Of a stretch of DNA of 64,000 nt, positions 31,428 to 44,233 are shown piece after piece. The stretch is taken from positions 434,001-498,000 of the forward strand of contig JBLDXI010000011.1 of assembly GCA_047495785.1 (NCBI GenBank), written 5' to 3'. The stretch's first letter is position 1; every line of letters starts with the position of its first letter. Source of the DNA: Lepidodermella squamata (taxonomy: Eukaryota > Gastrotricha). Both the position numbers and the translations under genes were made by a program. Below the pieces are notes generated by a model. That model was not told the DNA's origin, searched no databases, and worked only from the letters and a program-made list of their open reading frames with translations.

Positions 31428-32052
31428 GATGAAAATAGCAATGAATATCAAGGGGCAAGAATCGAGAAAAAAAACGTTACATGATATGTCGATCTTAAGT
31501 CTGAAATTTCAGATGAATGCTGAAAGCTTCCGGCTGCTTGGCTAGCTATTTTTCCTCTCATCACTCAGCGTAATTACACGAGACGAACGAACATTGGCCT
31601 CGAGCCATTTTTCAGGGTAGAACAGACAATTTATCGAACATTTTCATTTTATTGTCTTCAAATTGATAGATTATTAATAGCTTGTTGCGGAGACACCGAG
31701 AGAAGTAACACCGAATTCAACTAATGGCAAAATTTTGATTCATTCACCGAAAATATTGCAAAATTAAAAATAACGTGGCATTATTTTTTCTAACATAAAA
31801 TAGCAATAAATCACCGGCAGGAAATGTTATTCAGTTGAGATGGAAAAATATTAGGAAACGAGGATCAATTTTTTCAAAAATTTTCCAAACGCAAAAATAT
31901 TTAAATTAATCAATTTTTCCGGATTTTTTAATTAATTCCTAATTCCTAAAAAAACTAATCAAAAATTTTAGAAAATTGATCCTCGTTAGAAATTATGCAA
32001 AAAAATTAATTTAATTAATAAAATTGAGGTAGAACGAAGTTAGGAAATCGGG
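31428..32052. other. Intergenic with a small hairpin
   Basis: This is the upstream region of the GABA-B-like gene and the downstream region of the ankyrin gene. An inverted repeat (AACGAGGATCAATTTT at 31857-31872 and its complement at 31972-31987, roughly 28-bp arms in all) was noticed. No gene was seen. Confidence 0.5.
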
Positions 32053-32831
32053 CTATAATAATTGCCGAATTTCGTCGGATTGCGCTAAATCCCTCGCAAT
32101 TTCGCCGTCGCTATTTTTCGATTCCAAAAAATCGCGATCGACCTCGGCCAACAATTTCACAAATTCGATTCGATTTTCTAGAACAGCGACGAAAAGCGCC
32201 GTTGACCCGGCGGTGATTTTTCGATTAACGCCCCGTGACGTCACGTAAAACGCGGATTTTGTCGATTTTTTGCGAAAATCACAGCCGTGACGAAGGAGAA
32301 GCCGGCCGAGCGTGACGTCACCGTGACGAGCGGCTAGAAACAACGCCGACCAGCCGTTTTCATCCGCCTGGTTAACATCGGCGTGATTCTGGAGTAGCAA
32401 ATCGACAACGTTATGCCGCCGGTTCAGTGAAGCGTAAAATAGCGGTGACCAACCGAAATTGTTTGTCCTATTGGGCGAGGCGCCCTTTTCCAGGAGAATC
32501 CGGGTGCTTTCGAGACAGCCGGATTTAGCCGAGGCGAACAGCGCCGACCAGCCGTCTTTTGACAGGGTGTCTACAGTAGCACCGCGTTGGATGAGTAATT
32601 TGACGAGGTTAGGGTGTCTCTGGGAAGCGGCGGCCATCAGCACGGTGTAGCCGGACTCGTCGGCGTAATTGACTAGGGCGCCCTGGTCGAGGAGTTTGCG
32701 AACTTCGGCGACAGATTGATTCGGGTGCCGGTCGAGTAGGATGAGTAGGTGCTGGCTGAGGACGAGCGGGTCCGGCTCGTTAAGCGACGCCGGCGGCACC
32801 AGGGCGCCGCGCAAATCAGGCGTGTCGTAAC
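32053..32831 (-). CDS. Ankyrin-repeat protein, six repeats, 5' end unresolved
   Basis: An open frame of about 260 residues ends at TAG 32053-32055. It contains about six ankyrin repeats (SGYTVLMAAASQRHPNLVKL, DGWSALFASAKSG and so on), with a basic insertion of about 16 residues in the fifth (KKSTKSAFYVTSRGVNRK). No ATG precedes the repeats in frame. An acceptor-like AAAATAG at 32832 suggests that the first exon lies further upstream and was not found. Repeats are less alike than in the ankyrin gene at 20776. A role as an interaction scaffold is all that can be said. Confidence 0.7.
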
Positions 32832-35800
32832 CTATTTTTGCGAATTTTCCCAAAATAAAAATCAATGAAGATTCCTAAAAAAACAGTAGGAGCAATTTAA
32901 AATATCAATTTTTCAAAACGATCTAAAAAAATATTCGAAACATCTAATAAACATAAAAATAAAAAAAATGCATAAAAAATATAATTTATTCATTTATTCA
33001 TCAATAAATTCTAAAAAATAGCAGAAAAAATAGCCGTATTAAATTTATTCAAAATATTGAGGGTGGGTTGCGACTCGGAATAAATTTTAAAAAAATTCAA
33101 AAAATTCAAATAATATTAAATTGGGCGATTTAAAAGTTTTAGCTCGTTTTTTCAACCTTCGAAAAATATTGAACTTATTGAGGATCATTGGATTTTTCAA
33201 CAAAAAATTTTGGGGTCCTATCAGGTTCAAAATTCCATGATTTGAGAATTCCTGAGCAAGAAAATAATATAATGTGACCTATTTTTGTGGCATATGATGA
33301 TTTTTTGGCATGTTTTTACGCCCTAAAGGTGATATTATGCTATGCTGAATGAGAACGCACAATAAAAAGCCGCTTTTAAGCAAACAAAGCCCAGCCGCCT
33401 TAATGCACTCACCTGGTTATCAGCAACTTGTTACGCGAATAAAAGCCGCCATTATTTATCAGGAATAATAGGAAATTTTATGAATGACCTCGAAAGGCCA
33501 ATAAGAATAAAAAGGCAAAATTGGGGGAATATTTTTGTACAGAAATTCAGAAAAAATCCAGAAAAATAAATTACAATAAAATTATTAAATATTCAATAGG
33601 AAATTTTATAATGACATGCTACTTCGAAATTTCCCGTAATTTTTAGATTTTTTCTGGCGCGATGAGTGTTCTAAAAAAACTAGAAAGCTGTTACTACCAT
33701 CATCAATTATCTAACAACAGGTAATGAATATTGGCGTGAATTTTCACAGCTCAGATACCATAGCAGCCACCAGTAAAAAATATACTATACGATGCGCTCG
33801 GCTGGCCAGTCGGCCGCGTGATGATATTGCGGTGTAAAAAAGTTCCGAGCATGTCAGTTTTTTTAGACATTTTTTCATCCTGTTGTAGTATATTATATGA
33901 ATGCACGGCATGCTGCATTAATAAAATATCTGCCGCGCGCGCGCTCACTCGCTCGCTGTGTGAGAAAATGCGAATTATATTGCTATACATGCGCGGCGGG
34001 GCAATTTTTTCGCCGTCTTTTTATATTATAACAGCACAGAATAAAAGTCTGCATATCGATTTTATTACACACTTCCGCTCATTTTTTGCGTTTTAACGGG
34101 CTTGTTTTAATGCAAATATAATCATCGTAATAAAAAATGAGAATAACAAGGAAAAACACGCGGAACAATTTCGAGCAAAAAAACGCGAGGAAGAAACAGA
34201 TGAAATTTTGAAAATATACTTCCATATTTTTAAAAATTCTTAGAAAATATTTTATTGATTTTTGTGCCAAAGAAAATAATTGGACTTGTGTGTCCCAAGG
34301 CGTTGTTGTTCAGAAGAGGATGAAAAATAGTAAATATTCGTAATTAATTAGTAGAATCCGAGTCCGAGTCCGAGTATCTGTAGTCAATGTTGACTCAATT
34401 ATCGATATGAAGAAAACACTACATCTACATTGCGCTGTCTCGCACTGATTCAAATTCGCAATTTCACGAGTGGAGTAGAATTTTTAATCAAGCCGGAAAA
34501 AGTGATTTTTTCATCACGTAAATTTAGAACTAATGCTTAAATTTAATTGCGATTTATTAGGTGAGAACAGCAATAATCCACGCTTTATTTCCTTTTCATT
34601 GAAAGTTTTCCTATTTATACGGCTTGGTGCATTCCAAGAAACAGTTCGATTAATTGAAGCTGATGTTTCGAATTTAACCCCAAATAAGTCGATAATTTTT
34701 TATTTACTTCGAAATTTAACCTAGCCTGGATTTTGTTTATTCCTGTATGTATGACCCAAAATGACCCAATTTAGGCGTAACAGGGGCAAAATCCTTCCTA
34801 ATTAATGTAATGATAATATATAGCCTCAAATATTGGAAAAATCACTCATATTAAAGGTCGATATCGATATCTTGATCGGGGATTTGAATTGTCCACATTT
34901 TTCAAAATAATCCATGTTTTTTTTAATTTATTTCCCAATTTTTAGTCTCTAACTTGCTCTAAAGTTACCCAAAATACTTTGACTCAATAAATTATCACTA
35001 ATTTCCAAACTTTAAAATCGTTTCTTCATTGATATCACGTGCTTCAATTTTCAGTCTATTATCATCTAAATAAAAAAAACGCATCATCCCCGCGCGCAAT
35101 ATACGATAAACACGGCAATTCGATACCGATTGTTATGAGCCCGCGCAATTTATGCAAAACTATTTATACCACAAGCATCGCTCTTTATAACGATGTCCCG
35201 GCGCTTTTCGCCTTTTGAGAGTGTATCATTTTTTCATCTTTCAGCACCAGAATCGAGTACATGAGATGCGCAGTTTTTTTCTCGTAAAAAACCGATTATC
35301 GCCTCCAATTTTCCCTACAGCTGTTTTCCAGGGACCTAAAAAAATTGATAAAATTATTTTTATAAATTCTTATTTTTAGACAATTTTTTTGAGTTGAAAT
35401 ATTTTACATTATAAATAATTTGAAAATATTTTACACATTTCATAAGAATTTTTGTTTAATTTTTCAGCCATATTTCTCAAATTTTACAGTGCTTCATTGA
35501 TTATTTTCAGAGTAGGAAATCACCTCGCCGCATTAGTATCGCTAAAACATAGCAACAAATTGCCGCAAATTTCACTCTCTTAATGTCTTGTCGATGGAAA
35601 AACAATAGATTAGAGCTGCTTCCTTTCATCGAAATATTGGCAGAGGCTGAATGCTGAATGATGATTTTTCTTCTATTACTGTAGTAAAAAATCTCGACAG
35701 CAAAAATATTTTACGCACAGGTGCTCCGTGTTGTGCGCTCTCATTTGCATTATTTCATTATTATTATTATTAGGTGCAACAAATCACATCGCTTATCGAC

Positions 35801-36067
35801 GACAACAATGACGACAAAATTGGTCTCAAGTGTCTTTATTATCATAATAGAGCGTAAAATTTGGGCTAGTAAAGACAACATATAGCTGGCAAAATGCCTA
35901 GACGAATTAGATCTAATCGCATTAATTTTTGCATTTTTTCATGTGACGAGTTCGATTTTTTTTAAGCTCTCAAAAATCAGGGCAGTTCGGGACATTTCAA
36001 ACTCAGATTTAAAGAATTTTTAAAATTTTAGATAAATGTTGCAATTTTATATATATTTTCTGAATTC
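32832..36067. other. AT-rich intergenic region
   Basis: Over 3 kb contains no recognisable gene, RNA or element. A minor GAGTCC repeat lies near 34360. The left end should hold the missing first exon and promoter of the ankyrin gene, and the right end the promoter of the LamG membrane protein. Confidence 0.5.
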
Positions 36068-38001
36068 ATGATATTACTCGTTAACGCGGTAATATTCGTG
36101 ACAATTCGACTCCACCCCTTCACAATCGCCGCGAGTGATGTTCCGAAAATTTCGAAAAACAACGACCCGAATTCGATTTTCCACGGCGTGAGAAACGCGC
36201 AGCTAATCGGCTATTGGCCTTTAGACACCCTGAGCGTGCTATGCACCCGCCACCCGCCCCGCTTTTCGACCACCGATCAATGCGACGATCGGTCGAAGAT
36301 CGGCCAATCGAACCGCGGCCCGTTCGGACTCAACGGCACGGCGATATCTTGCAACGACAAAATCGCCGGCCACTGCGATCGCTACCTCGTCGAGCTGCGA
36401 GGCGTGAAAAATCTCAACGCTTTCACGTTTTCGTTTTATTTCCGCAAAAATAAGCCATTCGGCCGCGGGTCGCTGTTCCAGTTGATCGACTCGCCGACTC
36501 AGCGGAGTTTGATCACCTTCAGCTATTTGATCTCGCCAAAGCTGAGAACGGCGGAAATTTTAGCCGCGAAACTGCAGCAATGGCTGCGATTTGTCGGGCA
36601 ATACGAGGCGAAAAAGTTGAAAATCTACGCGTATGACATGCGTGGTGGTCTAGTTTTCAGCCAGACCTTCGATAATCCGCTGCTGGAGGATAAATTGGAC
36701 CTGGCTGATGTGAGATTCGGTCGGCTGGAACGCGGCGATCAAGTTGCGTGCCTTCAAATTTATCGTGATATTCTCAATAAAAAGCAAATCGAAGGTAATT
36801 TTTGAACAATTTGATTCACACCTCACGGTCAAAACCAATGGTATTCATTACCATACACGAAGTTAATTTGAAAAACATTAAAATTTCAATTTTGAAATCA
36901 AACTTGAATTCGAACAATTTGATATTATTTGGGCTGTGCTGGAAATTCAAAAATAAAATAAAATTGAATAAAATTAATTTGAATTTTAAGAAATAATTTT
37001 AAAATAATTTCAGAATTTTGTTGAAATTTTTCAAATCACTGAAATTTAAATTTTAAATTGTCATCGAAATAATTTTTTTTTATTTTTTAGAAATGGAATG
37101 CGTTTGTCAAACGCGTGGTCACTGTTTGCGGCGAAGTGCCATTTCGAAAATTTCCGACTACCTCACCTTACTTCCGGCTCAGCTCAATCAAACCCTAATC
37201 GCTTTCTGGCCACTCATTTACAAACGCTCGAATTTATTAGAAATTATCAACAGCACCGAACCTTCAAAACCGCTTCAGCCCTTGAAAGTGCAACGGGAGA
37301 ATCGATTATTTCAAAATCAATCGATATCGCTGTTCGAGCCAGTTTTCAGCTATCAATTCATAGCAAATTATCGAAAAATCGATTTGCCAAAAAAGTGGAC
37401 CTTATCATTATTATTTGCCAGACAAATCGATATTACCACTTCGAGAATCGAATCAGAAATCACTCTGCTAAAAATCGGTTCGATTTCCGTTAATTATCGA
37501 TTGACAGATGGCAAACTCTTGCTGAGTCATCCGGCAATATCGGTGAGAATCGAATTCGATTGTTCGAGAAATTTCGATAATCGAACGACGCGATATTTCG
37601 CAATCACCTATGATTTAACGGGGAAAGAGTTGAATTTCTATTCAATGTACAAAAATGGCGATATTTTGAACACAGCCTATGCGAATGTTGATTTCGAGCC
37701 GGTTTCAAATTCGGTCACCCTAGGCCCTGATCGGTCTGGTCACGGTTCACTGGCCTGCGTAACGTTACACGCGGGTTCAGTCGAGCGTGAAAATCTCGCT
37801 AGGCTGGACTGTTATTGCCGGCGTGAAATTTTGCTGGAAAAACTGGAGAGTTACTGCGTGAATTTAGAGCGAAATCTGGCGATGTTATCATCGACTGGCT
37901 CCGGCGGATCCAGGAATTGGCCGTGGGTTCTTCTACTACTGCTGCCCGTGTTACTCGTGATTTTTTTCGTGTTACTCTGTACGTGCCTGAGGCGGAAATA
38001 A
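36068..38001 (+). CDS. Two-LamG-domain single-pass membrane protein
   Basis: Exons 36068-36794 and 37091-38001 give 545 residues. A signal peptide is followed by a LamG-like domain with LIGYWPLDTLSV, AFTFSFYFRKN and ACLQIYRDILNKKQI. After the splice junction a short Cys-containing stretch leads into a second LamG-like domain with LIAFWPLIYK and LACVTLHAGSVERENLARL. A Ser/Gly linker and a strong transmembrane helix (PWVLLLLLPVLLVIFFVLL) with a short basic tail end the protein. The two domains share the x-ACL-x-x-Y and WPL patterns with the LamG pair of the dead protease at 6274, so the two genes probably share an ancestor for this module. It is probably a cell-surface adhesion or recognition protein; the partner is unknown. 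AATAAA lies at 38137. Confidence 0.85.
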
Positions 38002-38354
38002 TTACATCATGACAAAAATAATGCTGAAAATACGAAAAATATTTTCCACCTTTCCATTATTCTTGCTACTCATCAATTTTGCCATTAATTGATTTTTCTC
38101 CGAAAAAATATCTATTTTTTTTACATTGAATGCTGGAATAAAAAGGAAACGTCTGATTTCTGAGTATTTGCAATTTGCAAGTGAACATTATTTATTGAAA
38201 AATATGGGCGAAAGATACAAGTTCATCTCGAATCCCATGTGAATCCCAAAAACATCCTGTTACATTTGGATGACTTGTTCAGGCAATCTTCTTGAAAATG
38301 TTATTTTAAATTTGAATTGTCTTGTATTATTATAACATATTTTCTTGTTGTTTA
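38002..38354. other. Intergenic, no gene recognised
   Basis: This is the 3' flank of the LamG membrane gene. Part of it (about 38130-38230) resembles sequence near 41420-41520, 52617-52700 and 57736-57840, so it belongs to the local dispersed-repeat family. Confidence 0.5.
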
Positions 38355-38726
38355 GTTATCGCTAGCCCGAGGTTTTTTTCGATATGCGGAACGGGAAAAA
38401 CGGAACAGAACAATGGACTGCTTCCCTCCGAAATTCGACATTTCATATTTCAAACAGAAAATGAACGCTCTAGGCCCAAGTCTTTAAATATTGAAATTGT
38501 GATGTGGCCGAATATTCTTGGTAAATAAAAAAATATTCTAGACTAACACTACAAGGAAGATCATTGATCTCAACATTTCGCGGAATTCAACCTTTCACTT
38601 GATAGGTAATATAGCATCATGTTTTTGTTAGAATCGACTTAGTCAAGGTTTTAAAAATGTTGCCCATCAAAGACAAGGCTCACATATCCACTGCACACGA
38701 CGTTCCCATTGTATATAGCCATCGCA

Positions 38727-39855
38727 TCACGGAGTAACACAAGCATCAAAAATCAGGCCATAAGCCGGGTTGATGGCATAATATCTGAGAGTAACCGTGA
38801 AAAGCCCGCAGCACTCTGCGAAAGAGTTAGCGCTGTAGGTACTAGGCGGCTTGGTGGCCTAGAAGCGAAAAGAGACGATTGGAATTAGCAAACATTTCAG
38901 TCTAAAAGCTACCAATGCGGAGTCGACGGCAGTTAACGAGGATACTGCTGCGGTATAAGGAAAGCGGTAACATGATGATGCAGGGTCTCCATCAGATGTA
39001 AAAGCTGCTATTTTGTAGGGGTTGTCAGCGCTGAATGTGCCAATACACATCAGTACAGGCGGAGAGCCAGGAGCAATCTCGTATATCAGAGAATTAGCTC
39101 CCTTCGCCGCATTGCAACAAGCAGTAAAAGAGCTGAAAGTATTTGGCGAGGCGGGGGATGGCTGAAATGAATCAATCAGGTCTTTAAATCGCGGTTTACA
39201 TCAGTTAACGATTCTTACGGCTGTTCCATCTGTGAGAACCGAGTTGCATGCACCAGCATTCGCTGTGCAGAATGGGACATTAGATCTTGAGATCTTTGCA
39301 TCGCCCACCGTCTTGGTTACCACGCACAAATTGTAGGTGGGCTGATGAAAATTTGCAGATGATAAAGGTTTTCGAATATCGAATGAATAAACTTACAGGG
39401 CTAACAGGGCTCGCGCAAGATTGCCCACCCGGGCATTGCGTTGCCGCCTTATCGATGCAATTTTTCGCTGAAACATCGCAAATATTGGCGGCTGGCGTGC
39501 AGCTTTGCCCACCCGGGCATTGCGTACCCGCCTTGTCGATGCAATTTTTGGCTGAAACATCGCAAACATTGGCCGAAGGCGTGCAGGTTTTCGCTGCGGT
39601 GTCACAAGTGTTGGCGGCTACACTTTTACTCAGACAGCTGTTTGCTGTAGCATCACAGACGTTCGCCGATGCAACACAGGACGACCCAGAGTTGCAGGGG
39701 TTGGTCGTTGTATAACAGGCCTGGCCATTCGGGCAAGTTCCAGGCGAATCCGTGACCGTTGCCGATCTCGGGCATGGCGTTGTGCTCGCTGCAGGGCAGG
39801 CAGTGGCAGTGGCGAAAACAGCAGCAAGGAGCACGGCGAACACCGAGGTTTCCAT
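38727..39855 (-). CDS. Secreted cysteine-rich repeat protein, copy 1
   Basis: Exons on the minus strand are 39855-39397, 39341-39219, 39161-38913 and 38858-38727 (introns 54-57 bp, all phase 0), giving 320 residues. A signal peptide (VFAVLLAAVFATATA) precedes a Cys-rich region with two full 28-residue units (pattern AN-x-CDVSAKNCIDKA..QCPGGQSC) plus half units. A conserved module encoded by exons 2-4 follows (PTYNLCVVTK, FCTANAGACNSVL, FTACCNAAKG, CYRFPYT, AECCGL). Exon 4 reads well only if the GTAGCT donor at 38912 is used. TATTTAAG at 39924-39917 is the likely TATA box. I do not recognise the family. The composition suggests an extracellular matrix, coat or mucus protein. Confidence 0.8.
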
Positions 39856-40944
39856 GATGAGTTGAAATAATTCTGAAGAAATGAAAACAGTGGCGAAAAC
39901 AACCGCCGCTTCAGCTCTTAAATACCATCAATTTTTTGCCTCCGAGATTGGACCTTGGCATGTCCCCGTTCGCACTCGCATCAGGTGTTGCGCATTGCCA
40001 AAACAACGGGACGGCCGCTACACCTGGTCGCAGTCGGAGGCGTCGTTGAGAAAATTACGTGGATAATACACAACATGACTATGCTGCCTAGCTAATGATC
40101 GCCAACTCTGCGCGCACCGGCGTAAAACAATTTATTTCATATATAACGCATCCATGGCCCTACATTCGGGCGCTTATTTTCTTGTGTAGGAGAAATGCAA
40201 GTGGAATAAATACGGCGTAAAATGCCGTTCAGAAGTAGAATAGCGCAGTTTAGGTGACTGTCAGGCCGTGTTTGCCGCGCACGCCGAACATTAGCTTGGA
40301 TATCTTCTCAACGTATCGAAATTTTTTGCTTTAGATACACGCCACGGCAACGCGACCCCGGTGTAGAAACTCGTCACTGATGGCAGCTGGTGCTTGGGAC
40401 TAATTGTAGTATGGACTCGAGACACTGCTTAACAAACACACACGAAAACCATCTGATCGAGGCAAAAAATAAGATGTTTGTTAGTGAGGCAACAAATGGG
40501 TTTTTAGCAATAGTAACATTCTAGGCTTACTACATTGTGGAACCGCTGGTAAGTCGAAATTTGGCGCGCACGCTGATTGGTTGATTTATCGTTGCTAATG
40601 ATGAATGCGGAATGAAACAATATTTTCGTGTGATCCACTAATAAATTGTTTCATATTTATGCAAAAATGACCTTGCAACACCCTCTGTACTGTTTCCATT
40701 GACCACGAGCGTAAACTCCATATTAATGGTGGTAAATTGCTGCGGCACAAAACACTTGTTGACTTGTTGACCAACATGTTTTATCCGGGAGTCATAGCAG
40801 CGATCGATTGACCAATCTGGTCGACCAGACCGCGACGTGGTCGCTTTCGGACTTGGGTCGTAACATCACCAAAGCCATATATAAGCTAGCGTGAGATCTC
40901 ACCTGCCGCGCAAATCGCGGTTTACACCAGTCAATACTTCTTAT

Positions 40945-41166
40945 GGCTGTTCCTGTTGTAAGAACCGAGTTGCATACACCAGCATTCGCTGTGCAGAATG
41001 CGACATTAGATTTTGAGGTTGATACATCGCCCTGCGTCTTAGTTATTACGCACAAATTGTAAGTTGGCTGATGATGGCATATGAAAATTTTCATTTCGGA
41101 ATGAAAACGGGTAACTTACAGGGCTCACAGGGCTCGCGCAAGATTACAATGCCGCCTTATCGATGC
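40945..41166 (-). pseudogene. Relic of the cysteine-rich gene
   Basis: An exon 2-like piece (41067-40945, PTYNLCVITK...FCTANAGVCNSVL) and the tail of exon 1 (41166-41120) remain, separated by the normal 52-bp intron. The exon 1 tail has lost the CPGG segment and carries a stop at 41144-41146. The exon 2 donor is mutated from GT to AT. Exons 3 and 4 and the signal peptide are absent. Confidence 0.8.
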
Positions 41167-41170
41167 AAAA

Positions 41171-42103
41171 AAAGCAAAAAGGGTTTTTAGCAATAATAAC
41201 AAGGCTGCATTCTCCCATTACAATAATTGTTGAGGTGGACGCGACAGTTAGCGAATCAACTGCTTCTCACGTGTAAGAATATCCAGGTCTCCATAGGAAA
41301 ATGTTTTCATAAAGGTGGATGGCGGAATATGCCATCTCAGCCTCGCTCGTCACGAACTGCACGACCTCAAATTGTGAACTTCCCATCAACAGTGCTGAAT
41401 ACCCTCTGAAAAATGTCTTTTAAGCGACGGAGAATGACAAAATTGAAACCACATTTATTCATTCATTTATTGAAAAAATAGGTGAAAGATAGAAATTCAT
41501 CTCGCAATTAAATCTCGAAATTCCATAACAATTAGCAACAATTCCAATCGAGAAATGAGCAATCGATCCAAAACACATGGCTTTTTTGCCGTCATTTTTC
41601 GCGCTTGATCGGCCGCCAAGAAATCGCCGGGTTACAACCTTGAAATATAATGTTTATACTCCTAATAGGTATGAGTGAAATTGATCTTACGGGATCAATG
41701 ACACGATCAACCAGGAGGCTTTGAGCGGGCCCGCCTGAATACAGTCAGTGAATAACGCCTGAATAACGCAACTTGTTATAGCACAAGTTTCGCTGGCGCG
41801 CAAGATTTTCGGCGGTCGCAAATACACAGAAACAGTGGAAAAAGCATCGCCATAGCGCAACTTTTTCTCCGCTGATATTGCGTTATAGCGGGGGCTGACT
41901 GTACATTGTAATGTATCGATAATGGTATACTGTAACGCGGGGTGATTGTGGCCTTATAGCACATTTCAGACATTGTGGAGCAAATGCTGAATATTAATGT
42001 TCGAGAAACACGATTTGCCCAAAGATGCAAATCATCAGAAACTAGTGTGGCCTGATCTTCTTGGCCGAAATAAGTGTAGCCTGTAACAACGGAGCGGATG
42101 TAA
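41171..42103. other. Block sequence without a gene
   Basis: This is non-coding part of the duplicated block, matching about 52380-52930 and 53390-53455. It includes the shared stretches around GAATGACAAAATTGAAAC and CGCCGGGTTACAAC. Confidence 0.5.
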
Positions 42104-42857
42104 CATAGATAATAATAAAGATCGGAAGTTTACGATCCTGCCATAGTGTCAAAATTTTAGGGTGCAAAGGTCACCATGTGCAAAGCCACATTTTTGTGCG
42201 TTTTATTTGAGCCATGTGCGCCTAGCTAAATACATGTAAAATCGACCCATTTTTAAATTATCGATTTGTTGAAAAACGTCATTTTTGTAATTTATTGGTA
42301 ACTTGTGCCCTGGACAACTTTTTCCGCTCTTTCAAACGAGACCAGGCTCGACTTCCTAGGACCTTTGCAAGGCCATCTATATATTCGCGAAGTAGCTAAA
42401 AAAATCCCGAAGATCGAAATTTGTCGATTATGTCGGGGCGGAAAAAATTGTTAAAGCTTGATCAGAAAATTCCAGAAAAAATATTTTCGTTACCAGGATG
42501 GGCTAAGCTATCGAAATATATAACTTTTATTCCGGTCCGATTTTTTGGGAATTTTCCAGTAATTGCGGTGAAATTGTTGTAAGATTGCTCAATTAAGAGT
42601 TTTATTCAATTTTCAACTCAAATAAATCCCAGTTTTCAATGTATTAGACCACAAGCCAATCAGCATCCTCGAAGAAGAAAAATGACGTTTTTCCAAAAAT
42701 CAATTTAAAAATGGGTCGATTTTACATGCATTTAGCTAGGCGCACATGGCTCAAATAAAACGCACAAAAATGTGGCTTTGCACATGGTGACCTTTGCACC
42801 CTAAAATTTTGACACTATGGCAGGATCGTAAGCTTCCGATCTTTATTATTATCTATG
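42104..42857. mobile_element. hAT-type foldback element with an empty site elsewhere in the window
   Basis: The termini CATAGATAATAATAAAGATC and its complement are the tips of inverted arms of roughly 180 bp. Both sides carry the 8-bp duplication GGATGTAA (42096-42103 and 42858-42865). The paralogous block at 53440-53480 has the same flanks with a single GGATGTAA (53455-53462) and no insert, which defines the element exactly. No protein is encoded. Confidence 0.92.
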
Positions 42858-43240
42858 GGATGTAAAGTTCTCCTTAAACAAAGATTCGAGAATCTACTAA
42901 AAATTGGCATTTTATTAATATCACAGAGAAAATAAAGAGGCAAAGCTAATAAATCCACTGCACACGTCGTTGCCTAGGTAAATAGCCTAACTGCGTCGAA
43001 CGTCAGCTTGGATATCTTTTCAACGTATCTTAATTGGATAAAAGAAATGTATAACAACAATGCAATAACAGTGCAATATAATTTGCTTGACGATCAATAT
43101 AGCTAGGCAGCATAGCCACGCATCCGAGCTGTGTATTTTCCACCTGCCCGTTAATGTTTTTAAAACCTGCCTGCCTGTCTCCGTTTGTCAATACCCAAAA
43201 AATGGAATGTGTACCTAAAAGCGAGTGTAAACGACCCACT

Positions 43241-43657
43241 AGAACGCAGCATCGCAGGCGGGTAAATCACATAGCGACTGATAGCCCGCTTGATTCTCTA
43301 CAAGGTATCAGCGCGTCGTGTCACTCGCGTGAAAATCGCGTCTTGAAAACCAGCGATTTTTAGCCTGCGTGATCCGCGTGCTGTCCGCGTTCACCGAGGC
43401 TTAGGGCCGTAAAATTTCTCTTTCGAGAAAATTCACGTTACAGGGCTGGGAATCGAACCCATGACCTCTGTGCAACCAGTCACGTGCTTAACCAATAAGC
43501 CACGAGACTGGTCACATTCGGCTCTATTAAAAAGTTGTTTTTGAAGAGCACGCGATCTATTTTTTTAAGCGACCTCACAAAGCAATGTTTTAGCTCTAAC
43601 CGGTGGCTCAATCGAACAGATTGGAGCTGTTATTCAGCTCCCAACAAAACATTCCGA
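43241..43657. other. Spacer with a tRNA-like segment
   Basis: No protein gene was seen. It holds the tRNA-like segment at 43441-43513. The probable Harbinger element begins at its right edge. Confidence 0.45.
43441..43513 (-). tRNA. tRNA-like sequence, degenerate
   Basis: Read on the minus strand it has an intact A box (TGGCTTATTGG), a perfect D-stem GCTT/AAGC, an intact B box (GGTTCGATTCC) and four paired T-stem bases. The acceptor strands do not pair and the anticodon stem is broken. It is probably a pseudo-tRNA or the head of a tRNA-derived SINE that could still attract RNA polymerase III. Confidence 0.4.
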
Positions 43658-44233
43658 GGGTGGTGATCGAAGGTAGTAAAAAATAAACAGCCATTTTAGC
43701 TAAAAGTTCTTGTTTACGATAAAATGGAAACGAATTTTTGCTCGTTAAAATAGAGTTGAACTTCATTTTTCAAGAATTTAATTTTATCTGCCAATTTCAT
43801 TGTTACATCACAATAATAACAATGGATGGGAATGACCTAGTTGTGGACATTGCGTCTTTTGGACATTTCCTTTAAAACAGTTTTACTGGAGAAAAACGTG
43901 CCAAAATCGTCATAAAATATAACATTCAATAATTCGACAGATAAAAGTTATTTCTATACGAACTTTTGTCGTTTTATCGACCATTTTATGACACTTTTTC
44001 GAGTTGTCGAAAAATAGCTCTGAGGCATGTTTATGATAAAATAATTTTCCAGCCAAAATCGCACCTTAATGACGCAAGTTGACCCAATTTTCGCGAATAG
44101 ATTCGGATTGCATGCTGCATGAATTTTTTAATTTAAACGAAATTGATGACGTCACACCGAGTCACGTGAGCAGCACAAGCCTCATTTCATTATTTCCAAA
44201 TCCCATGCCAAGCTTTCTTCTTATTGAAGTTAA

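Larger units (their letters stand above)
38355..43240. repeat. Duplicated block, copy I
   Basis: Long stretches are shared with 49400-53790 and, in part, with 55515-58260: the cysteine-rich gene with its promoter, a downstream segment around AACGTATC and TTGCTTTAG, the stretch around CGCCGGGTTACAAC, and the segment after the hAT insertion (42858-43240). Boundaries are approximate. It is interrupted by the hAT element at 42104-42857. Confidence 0.65.

Noticed and set aside
38859-39050. Reading exon 3 of the cysteine-rich gene straight on to the stop after VSFRF
   Set aside because: A GT-AG intron of 54 bp there opens a longer, conserved exon 4 in all three copies, so the read-through end is less likely.
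39287-39715. Plus-strand frames over the cysteine-rich repeats
   Set aside because: Antisense shadows caused by the 84-bp periodicity.
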